From contig NZ_CP029608.1 of the NCBI RefSeq assembly GCF_003352185.1, positions 2,356,001 to 2,420,000 of the forward strand: a DNA stretch of 64,000 nt, written 5' to 3'. Within the stretch, counting starts at the first letter, position 1. Each line of letters opens with the position of its first letter. The position numbers and the translations under genes were made by a program. Source of the stretch: Pseudomonas kribbensis. Its GTDB lineage: Bacteria; Pseudomonadota; Gammaproteobacteria; Pseudomonadales; Pseudomonadaceae. This document shows positions 1 to 7,969 of the stretch, piece by piece. The notes under the pieces were generated by a model, which made no database searches, had not been told where the DNA came from, and saw only the letters and a list, made by a program, of their open reading frames with translations.

Positions 1-240
1 CAGAGGCGAAGCCTTGTCGTAGACCTTGGTGATCACAACTGGCTTGTGCACGCGCTGACCGGTTGGCTGACCGGATTGCGGGTCACGCGGGATGATCACG
101 TCGTGGGTGAAAGCCTGAACCATGACCTGGTCTTCGTGGCCTTCCTGGTAGGTGTTGCCAACGGAGTCGGCAGTGAAGGCGCCGGCAGTGATCAGGCCTT
201 GTTTTTCGCCGGTAACCGACATGTACGCTGGTGTTGCCAT
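1..240 (-). CDS. hcp: Hcp family type VI secretion tube protein (5' end only)
   Basis: The reverse strand encodes the first 80 residues, starting MATPAYMSVTGEKQG and running through QEGHEDQVMVQAF and IPRDPQSGQPTGQRVHKP. These are hallmark blocks of the Hcp (TssD) family, whose roughly 160-170 residue subunits form hexameric rings that stack into the type VI secretion tube. The start ATG (238-240) follows an upstream GGAG (249-252). The gene continues past the left edge, so the C-terminus, a possible effector extension and any downstream partner cannot be judged. No other T6SS gene lies in this window, so it looks like an orphan hcp. Its upstream region carries a sigma-54-type promoter and repeated dyads, which fits enhancer-dependent control. 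Identity is confident; assignment to a given T6SS is not possible. Confidence 0.93.
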   Translation of the reverse strand, partial: MATPAYMSVTGEKQGLITAGAFTADSVGNTYQEGHEDQVMVQAFTHDVIIPRDPQSGQPTGQRVHKPVVITKVYDKASPL

Positions 241-310
241 GGGAGGTGCTCCTTGCGGATAAAGTTAGGGTGCCCGGGAGGCGAAATCGCCCGGTGGGTG
301 CCTGACTGTT

Positions 311-327
311 ATCAAAGAGCGTGCCAG
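311..327 (-). promoter_or_regulatory. sigma-54 (-24/-12) promoter of hcp
   Basis: The reverse strand reads CTGGCACGCTCTTTGAT. This matches the RpoN consensus YTGGCACG-N4-TTGCW except for GA instead of GC at the -12 position. GG (325-324) and GA (313-312) are separated by exactly 10 nt. The predicted transcription start is near 300, leaving a leader of about 60 nt before the hcp ATG. Several Pseudomonas hcp and T6SS genes are known to be RpoN-dependent. Confidence 0.7.
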
Positions 328-407
328 TTTTTCAGAAGCCTTGTAGATCAAGGATATGGCACAGAGGGAACTGTTTCCTGGGCGAAAAAACCTGCATTTC
401 AGGCAAA

Positions 408-453
408 AAGTGCGCAAGAAGTTGCGCAGTACTGCGCAACTTCTTGCGCACTT
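408..453. promoter_or_regulatory. 46-bp perfect palindrome: paired enhancer sites upstream of hcp
   Basis: This is a gapless perfect palindrome built from two copies of the dyad TGCGCAA-N4-TTGCGCA, at 411-428 and, as its reverse complement, at 433-450. The two dyad centres are 22 bp apart, about two helical turns. The element lies about 130 bp upstream of the predicted RpoN start, a normal position for bacterial enhancer-binding-protein sites. Which activator binds is not visible in the window. Confidence 0.65.
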
Positions 454-456
454 GGC

Positions 457-483
457 TGCAGCCCTTGATGTGCAAGGGCTGTA
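457..483. other. hairpin between hglS and hcp
   Basis: CAGCCCTTG (459-467) and CAAGGGCTG (473-481) form a perfect 9-bp stem with a 5-nt loop. There is no T-tract on the minus-strand side, so it is at best a weak terminator for hglS. It could instead be a structural spacer between the enhancer sites. Confidence 0.35.
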
Positions 484-513
484 GCGATTCTGATGGGGTT
501 TTTATTACGGGGA

Positions 514-536
514 ACTGCGCAACTTCTTGCGCAGTA
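514..536. promoter_or_regulatory. third copy of the hcp upstream dyad
   Basis: TGCGCAACTTCTTGCGCA recurs at 516-533, identical to the copy at 433-450. Its centre is 83 bp (about eight helical turns) from the nearer dyad of the pair, so all three sites fall on roughly the same DNA face. The flanks ACTGCGCA and GCGCAGT extend the symmetry. It lies between the end of hglS and hcp and therefore most likely serves hcp. Confidence 0.55.
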
Positions 537-559
537 TGGCCAGGTGCCGCTTCGTCGCG

Positions 560-1939
560 TTATCGGGCAAGCGCCTTCAAACATTCCTCGATCGAACGCC
601 GTTGAGTCTCGGCATACAAGCCCAGTTCATCGATGGTCGAACGTCCCAGCGACAGTTCGAATGACTGCCGGTTGGAATGCTCGCCATAGTGCGTCTGCGC
701 GGCGTCCCCCAGGTTCGACTGAAAAATCCCCGCCGCACTCACCGGCAGGAAATCTTCGTACACCAGCGGTTCGGCTTTCACATAGCCGTCGCGCAACAAA
801 GCTTGCAGCGAAACCTCAGCGGGACGACCCGCCATCAGCCCTTTGTCTGTCAGGAAATAACGGAAATACGCCAATTCCTGCTCGCGCATGCCTTCGAGGC
901 TGTCAGGGAATTCGCTGAAGTGCCGGGTCATCAGCGCGTTGTAGCGTGAGGCATTGGCTTCGTTGGGGAAGTCACCCAACTCTTCTCGTGCCGCATTCAG
1001 CAGACGGTCGTACAACGCCCGGCCCTTGGGTGTCAGCGCCGCACCTCGTTGTTCGATCTCGCCGAAGCGAGCGCTGTGGCTGCCGCGGGTTTGCGTCTGG
1101 TCGGTGAAGGCGATTGGCTCGTCCAGCGCCTTGAAACTGGTCTGGCGCAGGAGGATCGGATGCTGCCGGCGTGGTGGCCCTTCAATCACCGCTTTGGGCG
1201 TGATGCCATGCAGCGGCATCTGCGCCTGAACGATGTCGATGTCCAGAGTACGCGGTGTCAGGTGGTTGATGTGCGGGCCCTTGAAGGCCACGACATCGGC
1301 GATCAGACGATGCTGGGCGCTGAGGGTCTGATACTGCGCGGCGGTGACGGTGGCGCTGTGGTGCCAGCGAAAAGTCTCCAGCGCTTGCAGGACAAATTCC
1401 CCGGCTTCGGACTCAGTCAGTCCACCAACGGCTTCGGCCTGTTCAATCAGGCGCAATGCCTCTGACGTAAAGATCGAACGCTGATCCAGCACTGATTGCG
1501 CGAAGGCCCGCAACTCGGGATCTTCAATCAATTCCAGTCGCAACAACGAAGTGAACACCCGGAACGGGCTGACCTGCAGCGCATCTTCATGCACTGCGCG
1601 AAACGCCGTGGAATGCACCGGCACCCCGGCGGGCGTCAAATCGTAATAACCCACCGGTAGCATGCCCATCACCGCAAACAGGCGGGCGAGGGTGGCCAGT
1701 TCGGTGGCGGTGCCGACGCGGATCGCGCCATGGCGCTCCATGTCCAGTCGTTCGATTTCGCCGGTGCTGTGCAGTTGACTGGCGATCTGCGGCTCGCGGG
1801 CCAGCACTTCGCGGTTGGTCTGCTCCACCAGTTCCATCAAGGCGCCGTACAGCGGCACTTCTTCGCGGTACATGTCGGACATCGCTTTGGAGAAGCGTTG
1901 GCGGATCAGGTCGGGGCTGACGAACGGCTGCACGGTCAT
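560..1939 (-). CDS. hglS: 2-oxoadipate dioxygenase/decarboxylase (DUF1338, HglS/YdcJ family)
   Basis: This 459-residue protein is of the DUF1338 family. HglS converts 2-oxoadipate to D-2-hydroxyglutarate in the lysine/2-aminoadipate route, using a vicinal-oxygen-chelate-like Fe(II) site. With the ATG at 1939 (MTVQPFVSPD) the numbering gives His70 and Arg74 (ERHGAIR), His226 (GPHINHLTPR) and Glu294 (RFGEIEQRG). These are the metal and substrate residues reported for P. putida HglS, which supports both identity and start. A longer reading from 2008 adds 23 unrelated residues. An AGGA lies a little far upstream of the chosen ATG. No lysine-degradation neighbour is in the window. The gene reads toward hcp and shares the strand of the hydrolase and monooxygenase upstream, after a 111-bp gap. 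Confidence 0.92.
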   Translation of the reverse strand: MTVQPFVSPDLIRQRFSKAMSDMYREEVPLYGALMELVEQTNREVLAREPQIASQLHSTGEIERLDMERHGAIRVGTATELATLARLFAVMGMLPVGYYDLTPAGVPVHSTAFRAVHEDALQVSPFRVFTSLLRLELIEDPELRAFAQSVLDQRSIFTSEALRLIEQAEAVGGLTESEAGEFVLQALETFRWHHSATVTAAQYQTLSAQHRLIADVVAFKGPHINHLTPRTLDIDIVQAQMPLHGITPKAVIEGPPRRQHPILLRQTSFKALDEPIAFTDQTQTRGSHSARFGEIEQRGAALTPKGRALYDRLLNAAREELGDFPNEANASRYNALMTRHFSEFPDSLEGMREQELAYFRYFLTDKGLMAGRPAEVSLQALLRDGYVKAEPLVYEDFLPVSAAGIFQSNLGDAAQTHYGEHSNRQSFELSLGRSTIDELGLYAETQRRSIEECLKALAR

Positions 1940-2050
1940 GAAAAAAATTCCTGGCACGGTCACGTAAAGGATGGAGGAAAAGATCGCAGCCTTCGCCGAC
2001 GCGGGCAAACGAAGAATCCTACGAACTTCATTCTGCCAACGACTGACCGT

Positions 2051-2989
2051 TTACCTGTCTGCGCGTGAGTTTTCCCCCAGGAACTCCCGATACAAACGCG
2101 CCGTGTTCGTCGGCTGCTCGACCATCGGCATGTGCCCGACGCCGTCCCACACATCCACCCGCAGATTGGCGATGCCCTTGCTCCACACCGGCACACTGCT
2201 GACATCGATCAACCGGTCCTTGCGACCCCAGAGCAGCAGCGCCGGGCATTTGATGTCCGGCAACTTCGGTTCCATCGGCGGACTTGCGCGAAAGTCCCGG
2301 AAGATCTCTTCCAGTTCGTCACGTTGTTGCTCGTAGCGCTGGGCGATGGCGTCGAGCACCAGGCCGGGCACCCACGGCGGCGAGGCCATGGTCATCGCAT
2401 AGAAGTGTCGGAATTCTTCCCGGGAATTGATCAGGAACGGATTGTGCCCACGGGCCAGGTGACGCTCCATGTCGCTGGCCTCGGGCGCGGTGACGCCGGC
2501 CGGGTCGATCAGCGCCACCGAAGCGATGCGATCCGGGTAGGTCGCCGCCAGCCACGCGGCGATGTAACCGCCCATGGAGTTGCCGATCACGTGGACTTTC
2601 TCGACGCCGCAGACGTCGAGCAGCTGAATCATGCGTTTGGCCTGAACCGGAATGTCGTAGCCGCCACCGGCCTTGAAGCCGGTTTCGCCGTGACCGGCCA
2701 GGTCCGGGATGATCACCCGATACTGCCCGACAAAGTGCCGGGCGAAGCGCAGCCACAGGTTCTTTTCGGCGCTGTAGCCGTGCAGCATCAGAATGCTGCT
2801 CGACGCTTCGTAAGGCCCGCCTTGCCAGGTCGACACCGTCATTTCGGCAATCGGCACTTCAATCTTGTGCAGCCGATACAACCTGGCCTCCAGGGCCGCG
2901 CTCAGGTCGTAGAGCCAATGACCGACCGCCGGGTAGCTCAACCAGCTCCAGGCCACGAAAACTGCGAGGGCGACAAACAGCAAAAGCAT
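2051..2989 (-). CDS. membrane-anchored alpha/beta hydrolase (esterase/lipase-like)
   Basis: This 312-residue alpha/beta-hydrolase has an N-terminal hydrophobic segment (residues 1-18), likely an uncleaved anchor or signal. The core has the oxyanion block LMLHGYSAEKN (68-78), the nucleophile elbow GNSMGG (Ser138), the acid Asp258 (GRKDRLID) and His286 (GVGHMPMVEQP), so the triad is intact. It starts 16 bp after the monooxygenase stop with its own AAGGAAG site, so the two are co-transcribed. A Baeyer-Villiger-type monooxygenase followed by an esterase is a familiar pairing in which the ester made by the first enzyme is cleaved by the second. That link is inferred from context; the substrate is unknown. 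Confidence 0.88.
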   Translation of the reverse strand: MLLLFVALAVFVAWSWLSYPAVGHWLYDLSAALEARLYRLHKIEVPIAEMTVSTWQGGPYEASSSILMLHGYSAEKNLWLRFARHFVGQYRVIIPDLAGHGETGFKAGGGYDIPVQAKRMIQLLDVCGVEKVHVIGNSMGGYIAAWLAATYPDRIASVALIDPAGVTAPEASDMERHLARGHNPFLINSREEFRHFYAMTMASPPWVPGLVLDAIAQRYEQQRDELEEIFRDFRASPPMEPKLPDIKCPALLLWGRKDRLIDVSSVPVWSKGIANLRVDVWDGVGHMPMVEQPTNTARLYREFLGENSRADR

Positions 2990-3005
2990 CGTGGGTCTTC
3001 CTTGT

Positions 3006-4460
3006 TCAAGACAGAATGTGGTCGGCCGGTTTCAGCGCCCGGGTCAAGCGGTGGTAGCTGAAACTGAAGCCGGGAAACATCGCGATCACATGACCGCTCC
3101 TGCTTTGATACCAACTGTGGCAGCCGCCGGTTTTCCAGACCGTGCGCTCCATCTCCCGGTGAATCATCTGAGTGTAGGTACGTTCTGCTTCGGGGCGAAC
3201 TTCGATGCTGCGCAGACCTTTGGCCTGTACGGTGCGGATGCAGTCGAGGATGTAGTTCATCTGCGATTCGATGATGAACAGCGCCGAGGTATGGCCGATG
3301 CCGGTGTTCGGCCCGGTGACGATAAACAGGTTGGGAAAGTCCGGCAGGCTGGTGCCGAGGTAGGCACGTGGGTATTGCGCCCAGACATCGCGCAGTTTTA
3401 CGCCGTTTTTTCCGCTGACCGGGTAGGAAATCACGCCATCGGTAGCGTCGTAACCGGTCGACCAGACAATCAGATCAACGTCGATGTGCTGGCCATCCGT
3501 GGTGAGGATGCCGGTTTCATCGAGGGCGGCGATACCTTGTTCGCGGCTGTGCAAGGTGACGTTGGGCCGGGTCAGCGCCGGATAATAGGTGTTGGAGAGC
3601 AATACCCTTTTGCAGCCGATGGTGAAGTCAGGTGTCAGTTTTTTCCGCAACTTGGGGTCAGTCACCTGGCGTTTGAGAAATTTCAGCGCCTGGTTCTGCA
3701 CCATGTGAATCGCCGGTTTCGAATATTTGAAGGCGATGATCCGGGTTTCGAACTGCCAATAGATCAGCCAGCGCAGCAGCTTCCAGGCCGGTTTCAGCCC
3801 CAGCAGCCAGCGCTGGAAACGTCCGAACTTTCGGTCGGGGCGCGGCAGCACCCAATGGGGGGTGCGCTGAAAGACGTGCAAGTGCGCGATATCCGGCGCA
3901 ATCGTCGGGATCACCTGAACGGCACTGGCACCGCTGCCGACGATCGCTACGCGTTTACCGCGATAGTCGTAGCTGTGATCCCAATTGTTTGTATGAAAGG
4001 TCTTGCCCTGAAAGTGATCCTGACCGGGGAAGGGCGGCACGACCGGTTGACTCAGCGGTCCGGTGGCATTGATCACGAACTGCGCGTAATAGGTGCCCTT
4101 GGCGCCGGTGTGTACGGCCCAGCGCTTTTCGTTTTCATCCCACTCGATGTGCTCGACATCGGCTTGCAGTTCCACCCGCTCGCGCAGGCCGAAACGCTCG
4201 ATGACGTGTTCGGTGTAGCGATGCAGTTCGGCCTGACCGGCGAACATCTGCGTCCACGGGTAGGGCGCAAACGACAGCGAATACAGCGGCGACGGCACGT
4301 CCACCGCCGCGCCGGGGTAGGTGTTCTGGCACCAGGTGCCGCCGAAAAAGTCCCGCCGCTCCAGCAAGCGAAAATCGTCGATGCCGGCCTTGAGCAAATT
4401 GACCGCCGCGCACTGGCCGCCAAACCCGCTGCCGATGATCAACACTTGATAGGTCTGCAT
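3006..4460 (-). CDS. flavin-containing, Baeyer-Villiger-type monooxygenase
   Basis: This 484-residue flavoprotein has an N-terminal FAD Rossmann motif GSGFGG (10-15), a second dinucleotide motif GSGASA (175-180), and the Baeyer-Villiger fingerprint FxGxxxHxxxWD (150-161: FQGKTFHTNNWD). Such enzymes use NADPH and O2 to insert oxygen next to a carbonyl or oxidise N/S atoms. The start is certain: AAGGAGG sits just upstream of the ATG at 4458-4460. It heads a two-gene unit with the alpha/beta hydrolase 16 bp downstream. The length is shorter than cyclohexanone monooxygenases (about 540) and nearer to the EtaA/YhhN-like group. The substrate cannot be read from the sequence. Confidence 0.92.
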   Translation of the reverse strand: MQTYQVLIIGSGFGGQCAAVNLLKAGIDDFRLLERRDFFGGTWCQNTYPGAAVDVPSPLYSLSFAPYPWTQMFAGQAELHRYTEHVIERFGLRERVELQADVEHIEWDENEKRWAVHTGAKGTYYAQFVINATGPLSQPVVPPFPGQDHFQGKTFHTNNWDHSYDYRGKRVAIVGSGASAVQVIPTIAPDIAHLHVFQRTPHWVLPRPDRKFGRFQRWLLGLKPAWKLLRWLIYWQFETRIIAFKYSKPAIHMVQNQALKFLKRQVTDPKLRKKLTPDFTIGCKRVLLSNTYYPALTRPNVTLHSREQGIAALDETGILTTDGQHIDVDLIVWSTGYDATDGVISYPVSGKNGVKLRDVWAQYPRAYLGTSLPDFPNLFIVTGPNTGIGHTSALFIIESQMNYILDCIRTVQAKGLRSIEVRPEAERTYTQMIHREMERTVWKTGGCHSWYQSRSGHVIAMFPGFSFSYHRLTRALKPADHILS

Positions 4461-4519
4461 GGGCCTCCTTCTTAGAGTCTTTTTTCCATTTTCTTCCTTT
4501 CATGTATAGCCAATCATTT

Positions 4520-4546
4520 GCCTGCCGTGTGCCGTAAATGGCAGGC
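4520..4546. promoter_or_regulatory. interrupted dyad in the divergent promoter region
   Basis: GCCTGCC (4520-4526) and GGCAGGC (4540-4546) form a perfect 7-bp dyad with a 13-nt spacer, between the divergent monooxygenase and diguanylate cyclase genes. It may be an operator for either gene; there is no regulator gene next to it. The spacing is also compatible with a chance hairpin. Confidence 0.3.
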
Positions 4547-4645
4547 CGCGGGGTCGGAGACTGCCGGCCGCTGGCCGGTGATGGCTATTTAACGTTGCCC
4601 TGTTAGACTCCGAGCACATCCTTTTGCGGTGTACTCGAGGCCCTT

Positions 4646-5719
4646 ATGGGAAGAACGGGAGGAAAGGGACTTTCACTGGTCAGGAGGCTTTACACATCGC
4701 GAACCCTGGGGCTGGTCCTGGGGCTTTTGTGCGTGAGCGTCGCGATGTATCCGCTCGATCCCCCGGCCTGGGTCTGGGCACTGATGTTGTTCAACGGCCT
4801 GGTCTGGCCACACCTGGCGTATCAGTGGGCACGACGCTCGAAAGTCCCCTACCACGCCGAACACCGCAACTTGCTGATCGATGCCTTCCTCGGCGGCCTC
4901 TGGGTCGCGGCCATGCAATTCAATCCGCTGCCCAGTGCCACGACCATTTCGATGATGGCGATGAATAACGTTGCCATCGGCGGTCTGCGCTTTCTGCTGG
5001 CAGGGTCGGCGGCGCAGTTGCTTGGCGTCGGTGTCGGGCTGGTGGTGTTCGCCCCGGCCTTCATCCCTGCGACCACTCCGGCGCAGATGTATGCCTGTCT
5101 GCCGTTGTTGATGCTGTATCCGTTGGCGCTGGGCTGGATCTGCTTTCGTCAGGCCTACACTCTGGGTGTGCAGAAACGTGAATTGCTGGCCCTGAGCCGT
5201 ACAGACAGCCTCACCGGTCTGCTCAACCACGGCGCCTGGAAGGATCAACTGGACATCGAATTCCTGCGCTGCAAAGGCCAGCAAAAAGGCGCGGCGATTG
5301 CGCTGATCGACATCGACCACTTCAAGGCGATCAACGACACCTACGGCCATGTGGCCGGCGATATCGTCCTGCGCCAGTTGAGCAAGATGCTCAAGCAGAA
5401 CCTGCGCATGGCCGACGTGGCCGGGCGCTACGGCGGCGACGAGTTCTGCGTGATCCTGCCGGACTTGCCGCTGTTCAATGCGGCGCAGGTGATGGAAGCC
5501 TTGCGCGAGCGTTTTTCCTTTCTGGTCTACGAGCAGAATCCGGCGTTGAAAGTCAGCCTGAGCATCGGACTGGCCGCACTCGATCCGGCTCACGGCGATG
5601 CGACACGCTGGCTTAATGACGCCGATCAGGCGCTGTACGAAGCCAAGGCAACCGGGCGCAACCGGGTGATCTGTTGCAATGACGACAAGCCACGGCGCGA
5701 GGTGCTGGGTTCGGTTTGA
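4646..5719 (+). CDS. MASE2-type membrane diguanylate cyclase (GGDEF)
   Basis: This 357-residue protein has an N-terminal membrane region (about residues 18-170, five to six hydrophobic segments) resembling MASE2 of AdrA/DgcC. A C-terminal GGDEF domain follows. The active-site loop is RYGGDEF (GGDEF at 263-267). An I-site RMAD (254-257) lies exactly five residues upstream, so product inhibition by c-di-GMP is expected. IDIDHFKAIND supplies the metal-binding Asp residues. There is no EAL domain. It should make c-di-GMP and influence biofilm or motility choices. The ATG follows CGAGG at 4636-4640. It is monocistronic and divergent from the monooxygenase operon. Confidence 0.93.
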   Translation: MGRTGGKGLSLVRRLYTSRTLGLVLGLLCVSVAMYPLDPPAWVWALMLFNGLVWPHLAYQWARRSKVPYHAEHRNLLIDAFLGGLWVAAMQFNPLPSATTISMMAMNNVAIGGLRFLLAGSAAQLLGVGVGLVVFAPAFIPATTPAQMYACLPLLMLYPLALGWICFRQAYTLGVQKRELLALSRTDSLTGLLNHGAWKDQLDIEFLRCKGQQKGAAIALIDIDHFKAINDTYGHVAGDIVLRQLSKMLKQNLRMADVAGRYGGDEFCVILPDLPLFNAAQVMEALRERFSFLVYEQNPALKVSLSIGLAALDPAHGDATRWLNDADQALYEAKATGRNRVICCNDDKPRREVLGSV

Positions 5720-5803
5720 ACGGATGGGGTGTCGCATCCGGGATAGAGCCTTGCGGCGATGTCAGGTACGGTTCAGTACCCGACACGAAACAAGGATTGA
5801 TTC

Positions 5804-7042
5804 ATGACGTTCAAATTCCCTCGTTCCCTGCTGGCCGCCGGCCTCGGCCTGACCCTCTCTTTCGCAGCCGCTGACGCCTTCGCCGAACCGCACAAACAGG
5901 TGCTGGCCGGCGCCGAACAATACAAACCCGAATCCCTGAAACTGCTGGAGCGGCTGGTCAATATCGACTCCGGTTCCGGCGATGAAAAAGGCCTCAAACA
6001 AGTCAGCGAAATCGCCATCGACGAGCTGAAAAAACTTGGTGCAACCATCGAACTGGTGCCCAACACCCCGGAAAAAACCAATCACGTGCTCGCCACGCTC
6101 AAAGGCACCGGCAAGGCCAGAATCCTGCTGATGGCACACATGGACACGGTGTTCAAGGAAGGCTCCGCCGCCGAGCGACCGTTCACCATCAAGGACGGCC
6201 GCGCTTATGGGCCGGGGGTGATGGACGACAAGGGCGGGATCGTCGCCGGCATCTACGCGCTGAAAATTCTGAAGAACCTCGACTTCAAGGACTACGCGCA
6301 AATCACCTTCCTGCTCGACGCCAGCGAAGAAACCGGCTCGGAGGTCGCCACCGACCTGATCAAGAAAACCGCCAAGCTTCATGACGTCACCCTCAACCTC
6401 GAGCCGGGCCGTCCGGCCGATGGTCTGGTGGTGTGGCGCAAGGGCAGCGCCACCGCGCTGGTCGAGGTCAAGGGCAAGGCTGCTCACGCCGGTGTCGCGC
6501 CGGAGCTGGGGCGTAACGCGGCGATGGAAGCGGCGCATCAGATCCTGCAACTGGGCAAGCTCGGCGACGAAGCGAAGAAAACCACCATCAACTTCACCGT
6601 GCTCAAGGCCGGCGACCGCACCAACGTGATCCCGGATCAGGCCACGGCCAAGGCTGACGTACGGGCGGCGGTGCCGGAGGAGTTCGACCGGATCGAGAAG
6701 GATCTGGCGCGGGTGTCGCAGGACAAGTTGATTCCCGATACCGAAGTGAAAACGTCGTTGCAGCGCGGCTTGCCGCCGATGCCGCAGACGGCGGAGTCGG
6801 ATCGTTTGATGGCGATGGCTCAGGGGATTTACGGCGAGATTGGCCGCAAGTTGACCGAGGAGGGCAGCGGCGGGGCGGCGGATGCGAGTTTGTCGGCCGG
6901 GGTGGGTACGCCGACGCTGGACGGGTTCGGGATTGTTGGCGGCAATATTCATACGCCGGAGGAGTACGCGGAGGTGGAGAGCGTGGCGCCGCGGATTTAT
7001 CTGTTGTCGCGGATGATTATGGAGTTGGCGAAGGGGCGGTGA
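5804..7042 (+). CDS. secreted M20 metallopeptidase (carboxypeptidase G2/glutamate carboxypeptidase-like)
   Basis: This 412-residue M20A peptidase has a Sec signal peptide (residues 1-27, cut near AFA-EPH). Dinuclear zinc ligands are visible as His112 (AHMDT), bridging Asp141 (GVMDDKGG), Glu176 with catalytic Glu175 (ASEETGS), Glu200 (NLEPGRP) and His383 (GGNIHTPEEY). This is nearly the numbering of Pseudomonas carboxypeptidase G2, which removes C-terminal glutamate from folates. A periplasmic role in releasing glutamate from N-acyl or peptidyl conjugates is likely; the true substrate is inferred. The start follows AAGGA with a normal gap. The gene has no operon partners and is followed by a repeat element. 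Confidence 0.9.
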   Translation: MTFKFPRSLLAAGLGLTLSFAAADAFAEPHKQVLAGAEQYKPESLKLLERLVNIDSGSGDEKGLKQVSEIAIDELKKLGATIELVPNTPEKTNHVLATLKGTGKARILLMAHMDTVFKEGSAAERPFTIKDGRAYGPGVMDDKGGIVAGIYALKILKNLDFKDYAQITFLLDASEETGSEVATDLIKKTAKLHDVTLNLEPGRPADGLVVWRKGSATALVEVKGKAAHAGVAPELGRNAAMEAAHQILQLGKLGDEAKKTTINFTVLKAGDRTNVIPDQATAKADVRAAVPEEFDRIEKDLARVSQDKLIPDTEVKTSLQRGLPPMPQTAESDRLMAMAQGIYGEIGRKLTEEGSGGAADASLSAGVGTPTLDGFGIVGGNIHTPEEYAEVESVAPRIYLLSRMIMELAKGR

Positions 7043-7080
7043 GCGGTTCTTCGGTGTAGTGGGTTCGGCGGGGTGTCAGG

Positions 7081-7267
7081 TTTTCCCCTCACCCCAGCCC
7101 TCTCCCGGAGGGAGAGGGGGCCGACCGAGGTGTGCTGCGTCATACATCGACCTGAAATACCGAGTCGATTATGGATTCAGCGCAAATCTTTCACGTCGGT
7201 GTATCTCACCAATATCCCCCAATCGGTTCCCTCTCCCTCCGGAAGAGGGCTAGGATGAGGGGGCTTT
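7081..7267. repeat. MITE-like element with ~45-bp imperfect terminal inverted repeats
   Basis: The left end (7081-7125: CCCTCACCCCAGCCCTCTCC then GGAGGGAGAGGG) is repeated in inverted form at the right end (7217-7267). Both contain the inner palindrome CTCTCC-nGGAGGGAGAG. The internal 90 bp is AT-richer and non-coding. The arrangement of two long GC-rich inverted ends around a short core matches a non-autonomous, MITE-like dispersed repeat; similar CCCTCACCC-AGCCCTCTC units are common in Pseudomonas intergenic DNA (from memory). The two ends could pair over the full length, and the element might act as a bidirectional terminator after the peptidase gene. Confidence 0.65.
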
Positions 7268-7319
7268 TGTGGGAAATGAGGAAAGCGTGAGCGGCGCACA
7301 ACTTTCCAAGACCTTTCCT

Positions 7320-7588
7320 ACAACGTACCCTGTTGCCGCGTTTCGGTATCGACACCTATAGTTCGGGCTCGCGGAAACTTCGCGAACGACCTTGGCCGGT
7401 CGATACGGGAACGTACAGTTGTCCAACATATTCAGCGATGTTTGCCTGAGTTGTTGTGTTTTGGCGGCTGTGCGTGGGACACCTTCGGGTGTGCCGGTTC
7501 CTGTATCCGGTCGGCCAACCCGCGTACGGCTGCCACCCTCTTCGTTTGGCCGCGAATGGTGATAGCTCTAATTACAGGAGTCACACCA
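7320..7588 (+). other. structured 5' leader region of the small gene at 7589
   Basis: This gene-free region is rich in local dyads. ACACC-TTCG-GGTGT (7479-7492) is a UUCG-tetraloop hairpin followed by CCGG-N9-CCGG (7494-7510). Upstream, GGTATCGAC and GTCGATAC are paired across about 60 nt, and CGACC-N6-GGTCG is also present. Density of compensable pairs just upstream of a small ORF suggests an RNA leader rather than simple promoter DNA. No known riboswitch consensus was recognised. The function is unknown. Confidence 0.4.
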
Positions 7589-7891
7589 ATGTCAGAACAA
7601 GTAATCCCCCGCTACCTCCCCATCGACACCTACGACGCCGAATCCCCGGTGCTCTTCATCAATACTCAAAAAGAACTCAGCGACATGGCCGCGTGCGCGA
7701 TGCACCGTTTTGTGGTCGTGCGCGATCTGGCAGACACCTTTTCCAGTCTCGACCTCAAGGGCATTTCCGATTGTGATCTGACGCGCATTACCAGCGCAGT
7801 GCATCTGCTGATGCGAGAGGGCTGCGCCATTCTGAACGTGATTCAGACGCGGGCATTGCAGCGAGAGGAAGGTTACAAGAAAGCGCTCTAG
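7589..7891 (+). CDS. small Pseudomonas protein of unknown function (DUF3077/DUF6124-like size and style)
   Basis: This is a 100-residue soluble protein starting MSEQVIPRYLPIDTYDAESP. The ATG at 7589 has a clear CAGGAG (7575-7580) eight bases upstream; longer readings from 7442 lack this and are rejected. The C-terminal half is predicted helical (LTRITSAVHLLMREGCAILNVIQ). There is no signal peptide, membrane segment or catalytic motif. It resembles the many short Pseudomonas-only helical proteins grouped as DUF3077/DUF6124, but this resemblance is loose. The long structured leader upstream suggests post-transcriptional control. Function unknown. Confidence 0.7.
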   Translation: MSEQVIPRYLPIDTYDAESPVLFINTQKELSDMAACAMHRFVVVRDLADTFSSLDLKGISDCDLTRITSAVHLLMREGCAILNVIQTRALQREEGYKKAL

Positions 7892-7905
7892 CGGTTTCGC
7901 GGCGG

Positions 7906-7935
7906 GCGCCATGCGAGTGGACTCGTGATGGCGTC
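7906..7935. terminator. convergent hairpin between the small gene and the decarboxylase
   Basis: GCGCCAT and CGAGT on the left pair with ACTCG and ATGGCG on the right, a long imperfect stem with a 2-4 nt loop. It lies between two converging genes, where a shared terminator is expected. A T-tract is lacking on either side, so termination efficiency is uncertain. Confidence 0.4.
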
Positions 7936-7969
7936 GGGCCGCTCTGCCTCTTTGTAGCGTGGTGCGAGG

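Noticed and set aside
457..483. hairpin as hglS terminator
   Set aside because: No T-tract on the minus-strand side; kept only as a hairpin.
2991..4475. 494-codon open frame on the plus strand
   Set aside because: Antisense to the monooxygenase, whose FAD and BVMO motifs are unambiguous.
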